Shown in pieces: positions 26,281 through 35,353 of a stretch of DNA of 64,000 nt. The stretch is taken from contig JARLHI010000004.1 of the NCBI GenBank assembly GCA_031292355.1, positions 62,001-126,000 on the forward strand, given 5' to 3'. Position numbers and translations under genes: made by a program. The notes beneath the pieces were generated by a model, which had not been told where the DNA came from, did not search any database, and saw nothing but the letters and a program-made list of their open reading frames with translations. Source of the DNA: Candidatus Obscuribacterales bacterium (lineage in GTDB: Bacteria > Cyanobacteriota > Vampirovibrionia > Obscuribacterales > Obscuribacteraceae). Positions within the stretch are counted from its first letter, which is position 1. Every line of letters starts with the position of its first letter.

Positions 26281-27507
26281 TTGTTAGTGCAAATTTTCGC
26301 AGTTTTCGTGATGCTCGCCATTTTGAGCGTACTGATCATCGTGCATGAGTGTGGGCACTTTTTTGTGGCCAGGTTTTTTGGCTTTCAGACACCCGTATTT
26401 GGTTTTGGTCTGCCTTTTGGTCCATCCTGGACTGTGGGCAAAAAATGGGGCACTGAGTTTCGCATTCACGCCTGCCTGCTTGGCGGTTATGTCGCCATTC
26501 CTGAGCTAGGCGACGAATCCAATGCCAGCCCTGACGCCTTCGGGGTTCCTCTTGCGCCATTCAAAAAATTTCCGATCTGGCAAAGAGCGCTCGTAGCTTT
26601 TGCTGGCGTAGGCATGAACATGATTTTTGCCTATTTGGTCACCCTTTTCATGTTCTTCAACCTCGGACAGCCGTCCACTATTACCTCAGTAGATTTTCTG
26701 CCTGCGGCCAATCCAATTGCAGCTAACGCTGGCGTCAAAGTTGGCGATGAAATCGTAGGCATCGACGGACACAAAGTCTTTGGCTCAGACGATTGTGTCG
26801 ATTATCTCGGTGAACACAAAAACACCAAGGTCACGCTCAATATTGTGCGCGATAAAAAGCCAATGGATTTGACCATGACCACCAATGAAAATGGCAAAGT
26901 GGGCATGGGACTGGGCGGCAAACCACCTGTAATCTATAAAAAAATGACCGGCAATTTCTTCGACACTTGCGGTCAGTCGTTTAAGTGGCTAGCGAAGATG
27001 ACTAAAATGATGGTTGATGGTCTGGGACAGATGTTCCAGGGAATCGTCTCCGGCGGCAAAGGTGGTGCACCAGGGGCGCCGAAAGTAGGTCTGCAAGATT
27101 TACACGGTGTTTTTGCTGTCATTAAAATCGGCGCCGACATAGCTCAGCAAGATTGGACCCAACTTTTTATGTTCACGATCATGATTAGCATGGACCTTGC
27201 TCTCGTTAATCTGGTGCCGTGGCCAGCTCTTGATGGTGGACATTTGGCCTTTATGACCTTTGAAGCCGTGCGTGGACGCCCCATGGGCGAGCGAGCCCAA
27301 GGCGAAATCGTCAAATGGGGATTTGCCGGCTTGATGGTGCTAATGGTCTTCATCATGTTCAATGACATCACCGCAATGATGTCGGGCAAACTTGATTCCA
27401 AAAAACCGCAAGCCGAAGAAAAGGACAACAAAGATAGCAAAGATAGCAAAGATAGCAAAGACGCAAAATCGTCTGCGCCATCTGAAGTGCAAATGCCTGC
27501 GCGTTAA
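26281..27507 (+). CDS. rseP: RseP-type site-2 zinc metalloprotease (M50)
   Basis: 408 residues. The N-terminal membrane span contains the zinc motif HECGH (residues 22-26). A PDZ domain occupies about 133-212 (GVKVGDEIVGIDGHKV). The third zinc ligand motif is NLVPWPALDGG (310-320), matching the family pattern NxxPxPxLDG. Such enzymes cut substrates within the membrane, typically anti-sigma factors or leftover signal peptides. The start is TTG after GAGG. The C-terminal tail is a charged repeat (KDSKDSKDSKDAK) not present in E. coli RseP. It is very likely co-transcribed with the SpoIID-like gene. Confidence 0.92.
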   Translation: MLVQIFAVFVMLAILSVLIIVHECGHFFVARFFGFQTPVFGFGLPFGPSWTVGKKWGTEFRIHACLLGGYVAIPELGDESNASPDAFGVPLAPFKKFPIWQRALVAFAGVGMNMIFAYLVTLFMFFNLGQPSTITSVDFLPAANPIAANAGVKVGDEIVGIDGHKVFGSDDCVDYLGEHKNTKVTLNIVRDKKPMDLTMTTNENGKVGMGLGGKPPVIYKKMTGNFFDTCGQSFKWLAKMTKMMVDGLGQMFQGIVSGGKGGAPGAPKVGLQDLHGVFAVIKIGADIAQQDWTQLFMFTIMISMDLALVNLVPWPALDGGHLAFMTFEAVRGRPMGERAQGEIVKWGFAGLMVLMVFIMFNDITAMMSGKLDSKKPQAEEKDNKDSKDSKDSKDAKSSAPSEVQMPAR

Positions 27508-27615
27508 TTCGCAGCAGTGCAACTATTGAGCTCCAGTTTCTGATAAATTCCAGAACGAATAATTCTGCCGAAAATTTATCCCAATTCTCAAAAAATTCGT
27601 CTGCAAGGAGGCTAG

Positions 27616-27855
27616 ATGCCATTTTACGAATATCGCTGCCAGGATTGTCGAAGCACATTTGGCGAAGAACGTTCCATGAATGAAACGGCAACACCAGTTT
27701 GCACCGATTGCCAGAGTACAAACGTCAATCGCATCTGGAATGCCCAGATCAGATCTGGTGCTAAGTCGGCTGCTACTGGGCGCTCAACGGCCAACCAACC
27801 ATCTAAACCATCTGGCGGCTGCTGTGCTGGCTCCAGTCATTCTTGTGGCAGCTAA
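27616..27855 (+). CDS. FmdB-type zinc-ribbon protein
   Basis: 79 residues. The N-terminal half is an FmdB/CxxC_CxxC regulatory zinc ribbon: MPFYEYRCQDC (Cys 8 and 11) and PVCTDCQS (Cys 29 and 32). The tail is Ser/Gly-rich with a final GGCCAGSSHSCGS that could bind metal. A strong AAGGAGG precedes the ATG. The function of these small proteins is poorly known; the name comes from a suspected regulator of a formamidase operon, which is not present here. Confidence 0.88.
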   Translation: MPFYEYRCQDCRSTFGEERSMNETATPVCTDCQSTNVNRIWNAQIRSGAKSAATGRSTANQPSKPSGGCCAGSSHSCGS

Positions 27856-28006
27856 CAATTGTTATGCTAGTATTCTGCCAGTGACCCTGATGTTAGACAA
27901 TTAACTATTTGGGCATTGACGTTGTTAGAGTCATTTGTATGTTTGATTAAGTCACTGTAGTAGCCGTTAGAGAAAATTTCGAATTGCTGCACATGGAGGA
28001 TTGTTA

Positions 28007-28144
28007 ATGGAAGTATTATTGAAAGACCCGATGATTTGGGGCTCCGTCCTGGTCATGCCTGTTGTAATCATCGGTTTGGCTGTGTCCTGGAAGAAACTAA
28101 AAGTAAAAAAGGCTGAAGCCGCAGCCAAAGGCACACCTGAATAA
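28007..28144 (+). CDS. 45-residue single-span membrane protein
   Basis: A small ORF with ATG at 28007 and a good ribosome-binding site (GGAGG, 9 bases upstream). It has a short N-terminus (MEVLLKDPM), one hydrophobic helix (IWGSVLVMPVVIIGLAVSW, about residues 10-28), then a positively charged cytoplasmic tail (KKLKVKKAEAAAK). This pattern predicts a tail-in membrane peptide. A strong terminator begins 29 bases after the stop. I do not recognise the family. Ribosome-binding site, composition and terminator together make it a likely real gene. Confidence 0.65.
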   Translation: MEVLLKDPMIWGSVLVMPVVIIGLAVSWKKLKVKKAEAAAKGTPE

Positions 28145-28172
28145 GGCCAAGCATCTGATCATTTACTAAAAG

Positions 28173-28202
28173 TCCAGACGGCTGAAGCTGTCTGGATTTT
28201 TT
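28173..28202. terminator. intrinsic terminator, probably serving both strands
   Basis: TCCAGAC (28173-28179) pairs with GTCTGGA (28190-28196), followed by TTTTTT on the plus strand. On the minus strand the hairpin is followed by a weaker ACTTTTAG. It separates the small membrane-protein gene from convergent panB. Confidence 0.85.
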
Positions 28203-28224
28203 ATTACTGGGCAAAACGACCGAT

Positions 28225-29151
28225 TCAGCAACCACTGCCTGTCAACCAAATCAATTCTGCACCAGATGATTGATCATCTTGCTGAGCTAATTTGACGTTC
28301 AATTCATCCAACTCTTCTTGAGGCAGAATAAAAGATTCTGCGGCATTCGGAAATTCCTTACTCATCACGTCGCTTGCATAACTTTCTACGGCTTGTTTAC
28401 AGCTTTCTGCGAGATTTGCGTAGCGTCTGACAAAACGCGGTTGAAAATCAGTGTACTTGCCAAGCAAATCGTCAGTCACCAGAATTTGACCATCGCAGTC
28501 ATTGCCTGCACCAATGCCGATTGTTGGAATTTGCAAACGCTGGGTAATAATTTTGGACACCGCCTGCGGTACCATCTCTAGGACGACAGCAAAGGCCCCT
28601 GCACGTTCGAGTGCTTGAGCGTCGTTTATCAGTGTCATCGCTTCTTCAGCGTTTCGCCCCTGCACTCTGAAACCACCGAGTCCGTGCACAGATTGAGGTG
28701 TGAAACCAAGATGAGCCATTACAGGAATTCCTGTTGCCACAAGTCTCTCAACCACTTCCAGAGTTAGTTTGGTTGCGCCTTCTAACTTGATTGCATGAGC
28801 CTGGGCTTCTTTGATAAAACGACCAGCGTTTGTGATTGCTTGAATAATATCGACCTGATAGCTCATAAAAGGCAGATCAGCAACGACCATCGCTCTTTCA
28901 ACGCCACGAGTGACAGCTTTTGTATGGTGCAGCATTTCTTCAACAGTCACTGCATGAGTCGTCTTATGACCGAGGGCGACCATGGCCAGACTGTCTCCCA
29001 CAAGGATGACGTCGACGCCGGAGCGATCCAGCATTTGCGCGGTGGAATAGTCATAAGCAGTCAGAGCGACGATTTTTCGCCCTTCTTGCTTGTATTTAAC
29101 CAGTGTCAAAGTGGATACGGCTTTCCGTGAAGATTGACTGTGCTTACTCAT
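28225..29151 (-). CDS. panB: 3-methyl-2-oxobutanoate hydroxymethyltransferase
   Basis: PanB adds a hydroxymethyl group from methylene-tetrahydrofolate to ketoisovalerate, the first step of pantothenate (coenzyme A) synthesis. Family segments are LTAYDYSTAQMLD, VDVILVGDSLAMVALGH (metal-binding aspartates), the conserved VMAHLGFTPQSVH, and IGIGAGNDCDGQILVTDDLLG, slightly reworded here as in many bacteria. At 308 residues it is about 40 longer than E. coli PanB, with extra N- and C-terminal ends. panC is not adjacent. Confidence 0.95.
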   Translation of the reverse strand: MSKHSQSSRKAVSTLTLVKYKQEGRKIVALTAYDYSTAQMLDRSGVDVILVGDSLAMVALGHKTTHAVTVEEMLHHTKAVTRGVERAMVVADLPFMSYQVDIIQAITNAGRFIKEAQAHAIKLEGATKLTLEVVERLVATGIPVMAHLGFTPQSVHGLGGFRVQGRNAEEAMTLINDAQALERAGAFAVVLEMVPQAVSKIITQRLQIPTIGIGAGNDCDGQILVTDDLLGKYTDFQPRFVRRYANLAESCKQAVESYASDVMSKEFPNAAESFILPQEELDELNVKLAQQDDQSSGAELIWLTGSGC

Positions 29152-29225
29152 AATGGTTTGCAGCCTCAGTTTATGCAGTCGAAATATCAGTCTAGATATC
29201 GATATTTGACTTCAATGATAGCAGG

Positions 29226-30725
29226 TCAATATCCGCGCCGCTTTTTCAACTCTGTGCGAGCACGCTCCCTGGCCTCTTCTTGCTGCAAAGATACAATGTG
29301 TTTGGGGTCATACGGATAGTGCCCGGAAATCTCATGGAATTTTTGGTACATGAGACCGGCTTCAGCCTGCAGATTCATTTTCTCTAGCACATAAGCAATG
29401 TTGTAATAGGCTCCATCAAATGCCGGCTTCAAGGCCATCGCCGCCTGATACTTAGCGATTGCACCCGGTAAATCATTCGATGCTTCGGCATTTTCACCAA
29501 CATATTGCAAAGCGCTGAAAGACTGCGGATCCAGCTCCAGTGCTCTTTCATAGGTGACTTTTGCACCGGCGAGATTGTCGTCTTCGGTTTGATCGATACC
29601 TTTCCAAATCAATGCTCGAATTTGCGCTGGATCAACCGTGATTTTTTTCTTTTTCTTATCGAGATTTTTCATGATTTTACGAAGGTCAGCCAGGTGCTTG
29701 ACCGTATCAGCATTACTGGGCTGTAGACTTGCCACTCTGCGCCAGGATGAATCAGCGTTGTCGTAATCTTCAATTACTTCGTAACTCTTCGCTGCGATCG
29801 CATCAAGCAAGACCAAATCCACTTTGGGATAGGCTTTACCTGCTGTGTAAGCCGGACTAATCAAAGAGGCAGCCTTGGATTCGGTAATAGCTCGATAGGG
29901 ATCACCTCGAAAATAACGCAGCTTGCCCAGCTCAAAGTGGGCTGCAGCAAATTTGTCATCTTTGGTCAAAGCCGTACGAAAGCGCTCTTCCGCCTTGTCT
30001 AATGGTCCCTGAGCACAAAGTATGCGACCGAGATGATAATGCACCATTGGGTTGTCTGGAGCTAAAGTTGCTGCCAGTTCCAGCTTGCCAACCGCATCAT
30101 CGAGAGAACCGCCGCCGCCAGCTATGCATCTTTTATAAATAGCCAAACCTAAGTCTTGCTGGGCCTCGTACATTGTGGGCTTCAAACGCGCGGCCATGTC
30201 ATAGCATTCGATCGCCTTTTCAAGATCGCCTTTATCATCGTGAATTTGACCGAGATGATAATAAGCCTCTGGATAATTGGGATTGATTCGAACACACTCT
30301 TCGAGTTCTTTTTGCGCTTCAGCCACTTTGCCGATTTTGCGCTCAAAGACAGCATAATTATTGCGGCATTCAACCCAGTTTCGATCTAATGTCAAAGCCG
30401 AACGAAAAGAACCTAGTGCGTGCTCGTCATCGCCAATTTCTGAATAAGCCATCGCCAGTAAATTGAATAAATCTTTGTTTCGCGCATCCAGTGATTTGCC
30501 TACGTTCAACAAACCAATACAGACCGTATAGCGCCCCTCATGATAAGCCTCGATCGCTTTATTATAAATTTGCTGAATCTGCGCTCTCACTTGAGGCGAA
30601 GCATTGCTCGAGTTTATTTGAGCACTTGCCATTTGCCGAACGTTCATGCCACTCAACTGAGCACCAATGGTTACGGTCAACGTGGCAGCAACTGTGCCCA
30701 AAGCAAACCCCATTCTCTTTCGCAT
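29226..30725 (-). CDS. secreted TPR-repeat protein
   Basis: 499 residues. A signal peptide is likely (MRKRMGFALGTVAATLTVT, cleavage near residue 35). The remainder is built of tetratricopeptide repeats from about residue 50 to 480; clear units are DEHALGSFRSALTLDRN, YPEAYYHLGQIHDDKGDLEKA and GAYYNIAYVLEKMNLQAEA. A Lys-rich stretch (KIMKNLDKKKKKI) breaks the array at about residue 355. The role is unknown: a scaffold in the periplasm or outer envelope is typical. It is the second of four TPR-containing secreted proteins in the window. Confidence 0.65.
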   Translation of the reverse strand: MRKRMGFALGTVAATLTVTIGAQLSGMNVRQMASAQINSSNASPQVRAQIQQIYNKAIEAYHEGRYTVCIGLLNVGKSLDARNKDLFNLLAMAYSEIGDDEHALGSFRSALTLDRNWVECRNNYAVFERKIGKVAEAQKELEECVRINPNYPEAYYHLGQIHDDKGDLEKAIECYDMAARLKPTMYEAQQDLGLAIYKRCIAGGGGSLDDAVGKLELAATLAPDNPMVHYHLGRILCAQGPLDKAEERFRTALTKDDKFAAAHFELGKLRYFRGDPYRAITESKAASLISPAYTAGKAYPKVDLVLLDAIAAKSYEVIEDYDNADSSWRRVASLQPSNADTVKHLADLRKIMKNLDKKKKKITVDPAQIRALIWKGIDQTEDDNLAGAKVTYERALELDPQSFSALQYVGENAEASNDLPGAIAKYQAAMALKPAFDGAYYNIAYVLEKMNLQAEAGLMYQKFHEISGHYPYDPKHIVSLQQEEARERARTELKKRRGY

Positions 30726-30777
30726 GCAAAACTTTCCTCAAAACAGAACTTATAACCGTGCAGTTATATTAGCGCAG

Positions 30778-33700
30778 TCAATTTCCCAGAAGTTCTTTTT
30801 GCTTTTTATCAACATCCATCAAATCGCCAGTCAAATTGACGCCAGTGGGACCAGCCAGCCAGTCAGTTTGGTTTTCTGTCCAGTTTCTGATATTGCGATT
30901 TTGACCAGCCAGGGACGAAACCGCCTGGCGAGCAGCAACATTAAGACCGCGCATGGTGTCGATTTTCATAACAGTGCTTACACGCGGCGTCAAAGCGGTA
31001 AGGTGAGGATTGTTTTCCCGATATGTCGCTCTGAGTTTGTCTGAAATAGCGTCGATTTTCGCAAGCGCTTCAGTCGGGTCCTCGCCCCGGCGAGTGGCTC
31101 TCAACAAGGCCACCAAACCAGCGGCAAAAACCTGTCCGATCGTGAATTCCTTGTTATCAAAAGGACCGCTCAACTCTGAATTACCTTCATGCACCGCATC
31201 AACCATGCGATTGGCCAGAGTGTCGATGTTACGCACAGTGGTGCTATGTCCGAAAGTGATGTCTCTAAGAGTCTTAATATCGCCTTCGCCTGGCTGAAGA
31301 TCTGGATCTTTTAGCTGAGCCTGAACAAATTTCTCAGTTTTTAAAGCGTCCAGGGGGGTATCTAGCTGAGCCTTGACGATGTGGGGAATGACCGCATCCC
31401 ACTCGTGCATGGGAATATTGATCGTTTCGCCAGCATTATCTACGCTGGCAAAAATATAACTGGTTTCGCCAGGTCGACTAGCTTTCTGGGCGTACAAGTC
31501 GAGGGCGTCTGCATATTCTTTTACAACTGAATCATTCGGCTCTAATTGACGCATCACCTCAGCGCAAAATTTGATTCTCCATCTGTCGATGCCGTGAGGC
31601 TCAATGCCATCTTCAAATTGCTTTCCATAAACATTTCTCGTTTCCAGGTAGCCACCCTTGCGCAATGACTGAAGCAGCACACCAAGAGTCAAGGGAGTGT
31701 CGGCGCCACCGCTTTCGGTGCCCATGAAGTCAGCCGTATTTTCATTGGCCTCAGCGTAAAGAAGACGTTTGAAAAACTCACTTTTGGAAATTGTTTCATC
31801 GCCAAATTTGATTTTTATGTCGGGAATTTTGTTGTCGGCCATGGCTGTGTGAATTGTCGTATCGGCGATACTCGAAGGAGTAACTCGTAACGACTCTAGG
31901 CCATCGCCGACTGAGGGAAGCTCTGATGCCCACAACTTAACCAGTGATTGATGAATTCGCTGCCGAGTAGTGCGAATTTCGTCAACCTTTGTTGCGTCCT
32001 CGAGCTTTCTAGCTTTCATTGCATTATCAACGGCGCTACCAATCAGGTCATCGCGTATGTTTTCTGGAAATCTGATCACAACCGGGTAGGTGTCATTGTG
32101 ACCTTTAGCTTCATGCCGCAATACCCCCGTCATAATGGAACGCAAGCCGGTCATAGACCTTGGCACAACACCCACCGGACGTTCAAGTATGCCGTCCATG
32201 CTGGGAATAGTGAAGTAACCGGAGCCATTGTCATCAGTCACCGCAATCAGAGCGGGCACTTTGCCGCTCATGACACTCTCAGAGACACCAGCCCGTCGCA
32301 TTCCTTCCAAAAATGAACCATGCAATTCATCAGTAAAATTATTATAGTCAAGCGTGTCAGGTCGACGAGCCAGTATCTGCAAAGCCGCTCGTGTATGCAA
32401 ATTTAATAGCATACCCGCTTTTCGTGCGGCTTCTGGGCTGTCAATTTGAGAAGCCAGCTCAGTAATTTGTTGACTACTGTAGTCGTATTCTGGTCGCAGC
32501 ATTGAGCCAACGCGTGCTTGATCTGAAACACCCATCGACGGTCCCTGAACAGAATCGCGGTATTCAGAAAACATCACTCTTTCTTTTGACCATTGAGCCT
32601 GACTAGCTTTGGCAACTTCCGCAACTTTAGAAATTACGACTGGATCAAGATCTAGTTTAGGCTCAGACACAGACGGAGGCTTCGTAAGTGGAGGAGTGTT
32701 GATTGCATCAGTTCCTTTGCTAAGTAGAGAAGCTTTCTCTACGCCAGGCACCGAATCTGGTACTGCCGGTCCAGCATCGACGGAAATAGGTCCCAATGGT
32801 GGCGACTCAGGAACTGGTATAGGAGAAACTTCCTGGTACATATTGGCAGAGCCGAGCTGCTGAACGGTTTTGCCTTTATTAATGAGAGAGTCCATATAAT
32901 CGCTGTAATTCATGCCGTCAGGCGCATCGTTATAGACCTGATGAAATTTCACACCAGCAAATGGCTCAGCGCTTTGTGGGCCTTCTTCGAAGAACTTCTC
33001 ACCTTCGACTCTTTCAAAAATTTTCTGAGAAGTGGAGGCAATACGCTCCATCTTCACTTCTGGAGCCAATTCCTCAAATTGTCTCGGAGCAACTTTAAAA
33101 GGATTCCAGTTGTCTCGCACTCTATCGAAAAAGCCATCGACACTATCCGCTTTGCTTTGTAAGAATCGCCCAACTGGTTTTTGGGTAGAGAATTGATCTT
33201 CTTTCCAGGCATCGAATCGTCTCAGTTTGGCGACGCCTGGTAACTCAGAAACAAATGTCGATTTACTTTCAAGCAAGACGCCGGTTCCTTTGGCGCCAGC
33301 TATCCCAGTGGCCATGCCAATCGAGGAATCAATGGCAAATTTGCTAAGGTTGGTGGCAAGTTCGCTTGACGCACTGTTCAATTCATGGTCATTTTTAGCA
33401 GACCAGGCGCCTATCACACCATGCACGAACGGTTTGGCAGCATCAACTACAAAATAGCCAACCATTGCTGTCGCTGCGACTGCTTTGGCAACACCTTCTT
33501 TTGGCGTTAGCAATCGAATCACCGAGCCCATTGTGGCACCACTGACCGCTTTCTCGACTAATTCTCCCTTATTAGCCCATTCATCTCGTCCGGCCTGGCG
33601 CAGTCCTGCGATGCCGTTATCGAGTACAGCGCGTTTGAGAAGCACGCCTTCACGCTCAATGCCTGCAATCCAACCAGCACCATATAAGCCACTATTAGAA

Positions 33701-33864
33701 AAAGAAGAAGATGATGATGAAGAAGAGGAAGAATTTGATTCTGTCGCAAGCGGAGCCACAGTTTTGTTTTCTTGCTTTGCGTAGATCTGCTTGAGATCTA
33801 GACTTTGAGGAGGTTGGACGATCGCTTTGTCCTTGCTCAATGCTCCATCAGTTCCGTCAACCAT
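30778..33864 (-). CDS. large protein of unknown function with near-HExxH motif
   Basis: 1028 residues, no family recognised. ATG 33864 is chosen over an upstream in-frame start because GGAGG lies 7 bases before it. Residues about 42-57 hold a run of ten serines and 60-200 are Ala/Gly-rich and partly hydrophobic (VAKAVAATAMVGYFVVDAA). Proline-rich linker follows (about 345-400) and then a mainly helical C-terminal half. LRHEAKGHND (about residues 582-591) resembles a zinc-protease motif but has one residue more than HExxH. AEANENTAD (704-712) could supply a third ligand. No signal peptide is seen. Confidence 0.55.
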   Translation of the reverse strand: MVDGTDGALSKDKAIVQPPQSLDLKQIYAKQENKTVAPLATESNSSSSSSSSSSFSNSGLYGAGWIAGIEREGVLLKRAVLDNGIAGLRQAGRDEWANKGELVEKAVSGATMGSVIRLLTPKEGVAKAVAATAMVGYFVVDAAKPFVHGVIGAWSAKNDHELNSASSELATNLSKFAIDSSIGMATGIAGAKGTGVLLESKSTFVSELPGVAKLRRFDAWKEDQFSTQKPVGRFLQSKADSVDGFFDRVRDNWNPFKVAPRQFEELAPEVKMERIASTSQKIFERVEGEKFFEEGPQSAEPFAGVKFHQVYNDAPDGMNYSDYMDSLINKGKTVQQLGSANMYQEVSPIPVPESPPLGPISVDAGPAVPDSVPGVEKASLLSKGTDAINTPPLTKPPSVSEPKLDLDPVVISKVAEVAKASQAQWSKERVMFSEYRDSVQGPSMGVSDQARVGSMLRPEYDYSSQQITELASQIDSPEAARKAGMLLNLHTRAALQILARRPDTLDYNNFTDELHGSFLEGMRRAGVSESVMSGKVPALIAVTDDNGSGYFTIPSMDGILERPVGVVPRSMTGLRSIMTGVLRHEAKGHNDTYPVVIRFPENIRDDLIGSAVDNAMKARKLEDATKVDEIRTTRQRIHQSLVKLWASELPSVGDGLESLRVTPSSIADTTIHTAMADNKIPDIKIKFGDETISKSEFFKRLLYAEANENTADFMGTESGGADTPLTLGVLLQSLRKGGYLETRNVYGKQFEDGIEPHGIDRWRIKFCAEVMRQLEPNDSVVKEYADALDLYAQKASRPGETSYIFASVDNAGETINIPMHEWDAVIPHIVKAQLDTPLDALKTEKFVQAQLKDPDLQPGEGDIKTLRDITFGHSTTVRNIDTLANRMVDAVHEGNSELSGPFDNKEFTIGQVFAAGLVALLRATRRGEDPTEALAKIDAISDKLRATYRENNPHLTALTPRVSTVMKIDTMRGLNVAARQAVSSLAGQNRNIRNWTENQTDWLAGPTGVNLTGDLMDVDKKQKELLGN

Positions 33865-34266
33865 TCCAAACCTCCAGGCTTCCAAGCAGATCCAACATTC
33901 GCAATGTTGATATTTTTTTAATCAAGCGAACCGCCGGTAACTTCCGTTGGATAAGACTTTCGAGGTTTCAACCTCAGATCGTTAACTGCTTGCTTGTAAA
34001 GTAGTCGAAGAGGGAGACAGTGTCGATACGCGGTTTAACGGTCTTATTCGTGTTCGTCCCACTGATTGCCCGATCTTTTAATCAAAAGTATGTCGGAAAC
34101 TACGATGAACACAGGAACCTTAGCCGGTCGAACCTTACGCCCCACTCATAATAGGCTTCATTGCAAGGCAATCTCTTGTCTCACCACTCTGGCATAATTG
34201 ATTGGTTTCACACCCTGCACTGTTTTCAACAGGCTATAGAGGTTCAACAGGGGAAAAAGGCTATGG
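33865..34266. other. 402-bp divergent intergenic region
   Basis: This separates the 1028-residue gene (minus) from the ADP-ribosylglycohydrolase-like gene (plus). It contains the hairpin at 33893-33909. Otherwise I see no gene, RNA or clear promoter. Confidence 0.4.
33893..33918 (+). other. hairpin with T-run just upstream of the 1028-residue gene
   Basis: CAACATT, CGC, AATGTTG forms a perfect 7-bp stem with a 3-base loop (33893-33909), then ATATTTTTTT. On the plus strand it looks like a terminator although no plus-strand gene precedes it. On the minus strand it lies in the leader of the 1028-residue gene. Confidence 0.4.
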
Positions 34267-35289
34267 GTGCAAGAATTGGATAATTCGGCTTTAGAAAAAA
34301 AGAGTGCGCTGAGTGCAGAAGACACGGCAGATCGCGTCAAAGGCGCAATCTACGGTGCGATCTGTGGCAATTCACTGGGCGGATCATCAATTGGTCTGAA
34401 CTATAAAGAGATAGCTGGCACTGTTGGATTGAGCGGATTGAAAGATTTCGCACCAGGATTGAGCAAAAGCCTGCTGCCCGAGCATCAAGCAGGTCAGTGG
34501 CTTGCAGATGGGTTTTTAGGGATGACCCTCGCGGATAGTTTGATTGAATCTCAAGGCAAGCTGGACGAGGCAAATTTGCGCCAGCATTTTGCGAAATTAT
34601 TGACCGACGAAGAATTTCTGCGGTCTAAACCAGGCGTTCCATGTCTTGCCGGCTTAAGACATATGGTGGACAGAGCCGAACTGGCTAAAGAAGGCCCCGA
34701 AGCCGTTCATATCAACGCCGCTTCTCGTGTATTTGCAATCGGCTGCCTGCCTGGCGGAAGTAAATCTGACAAGCCTAGTCAGATTGCTGCAAAACAAGCG
34801 GCGATGACACATGGCGATAGTCGCGCCAAAGCAGCAGCAGCCGTTGTTGCAGACAGCATCCACTACTTTCTGCAAGGCGGCACATTGAAAACTGCCGACG
34901 AAGTGCGAAATTACGTCAATCACGAACTAACAGTGGCGAATGAACATGATGCTCGATTCGCCGAAGCGTGGGATGACGTTGCACCAGACCTTGATTATGC
35001 AAATCCAGCTGACGAATTGCCTTACTCTTTGATTAATGTCGAATCAAGCGTCAATGAACTGGTGCCAACTGCAGTCGGCATCTTCTTGATTTTCAGACAT
35101 GACGCAGAGGCAGCAATTTGTGCAGCGGCTCGCTCTGGTGGTGACACCGACACTGTCGCTTCGCTGGTTGGCGCTTTATCTGGGGCATACCACGGTTTTT
35201 CCAAACTACCAGAGAAATGGCTGAATCAAATAGATCATAAAGATCGCATCGACAAAATGTGCGAGCAAATTATCAAATTGTGGAAGTAA
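34267..35289 (+). CDS. ADP-ribosylglycohydrolase-like protein (altered active site)
   Basis: 340 residues with the all-helical fold pattern of the ADP-ribosylglycohydrolase (DraG/ARH) family, which removes ADP-ribose from proteins or nucleic acids. The opening VKGAIYGAICGNSLGG (about 24-39) corresponds to the usual GxxxGDxLG but lacks its aspartate. The magnesium motif, normally TDDT, reads WLADG (78-82), keeping one Asp. The C-terminal metal motif GGDTDT (291-296) is intact and is followed by VASLVGALSGAYHG. It could be inactive, or an altered enzyme. GTG start after AGGGGAAAAAGG. It precedes fabG by 64 bases. Confidence 0.75.
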   Translation: MQELDNSALEKKSALSAEDTADRVKGAIYGAICGNSLGGSSIGLNYKEIAGTVGLSGLKDFAPGLSKSLLPEHQAGQWLADGFLGMTLADSLIESQGKLDEANLRQHFAKLLTDEEFLRSKPGVPCLAGLRHMVDRAELAKEGPEAVHINAASRVFAIGCLPGGSKSDKPSQIAAKQAAMTHGDSRAKAAAAVVADSIHYFLQGGTLKTADEVRNYVNHELTVANEHDARFAEAWDDVAPDLDYANPADELPYSLINVESSVNELVPTAVGIFLIFRHDAEAAICAAARSGGDTDTVASLVGALSGAYHGFSKLPEKWLNQIDHKDRIDKMCEQIIKLWK

Positions 35290-35353
35290 CAACTGAGAAC
35301 ACTGAGAATAAAAAGAATACAAAGCGTACAAAAGGAACTAAAGGAATTTATTG

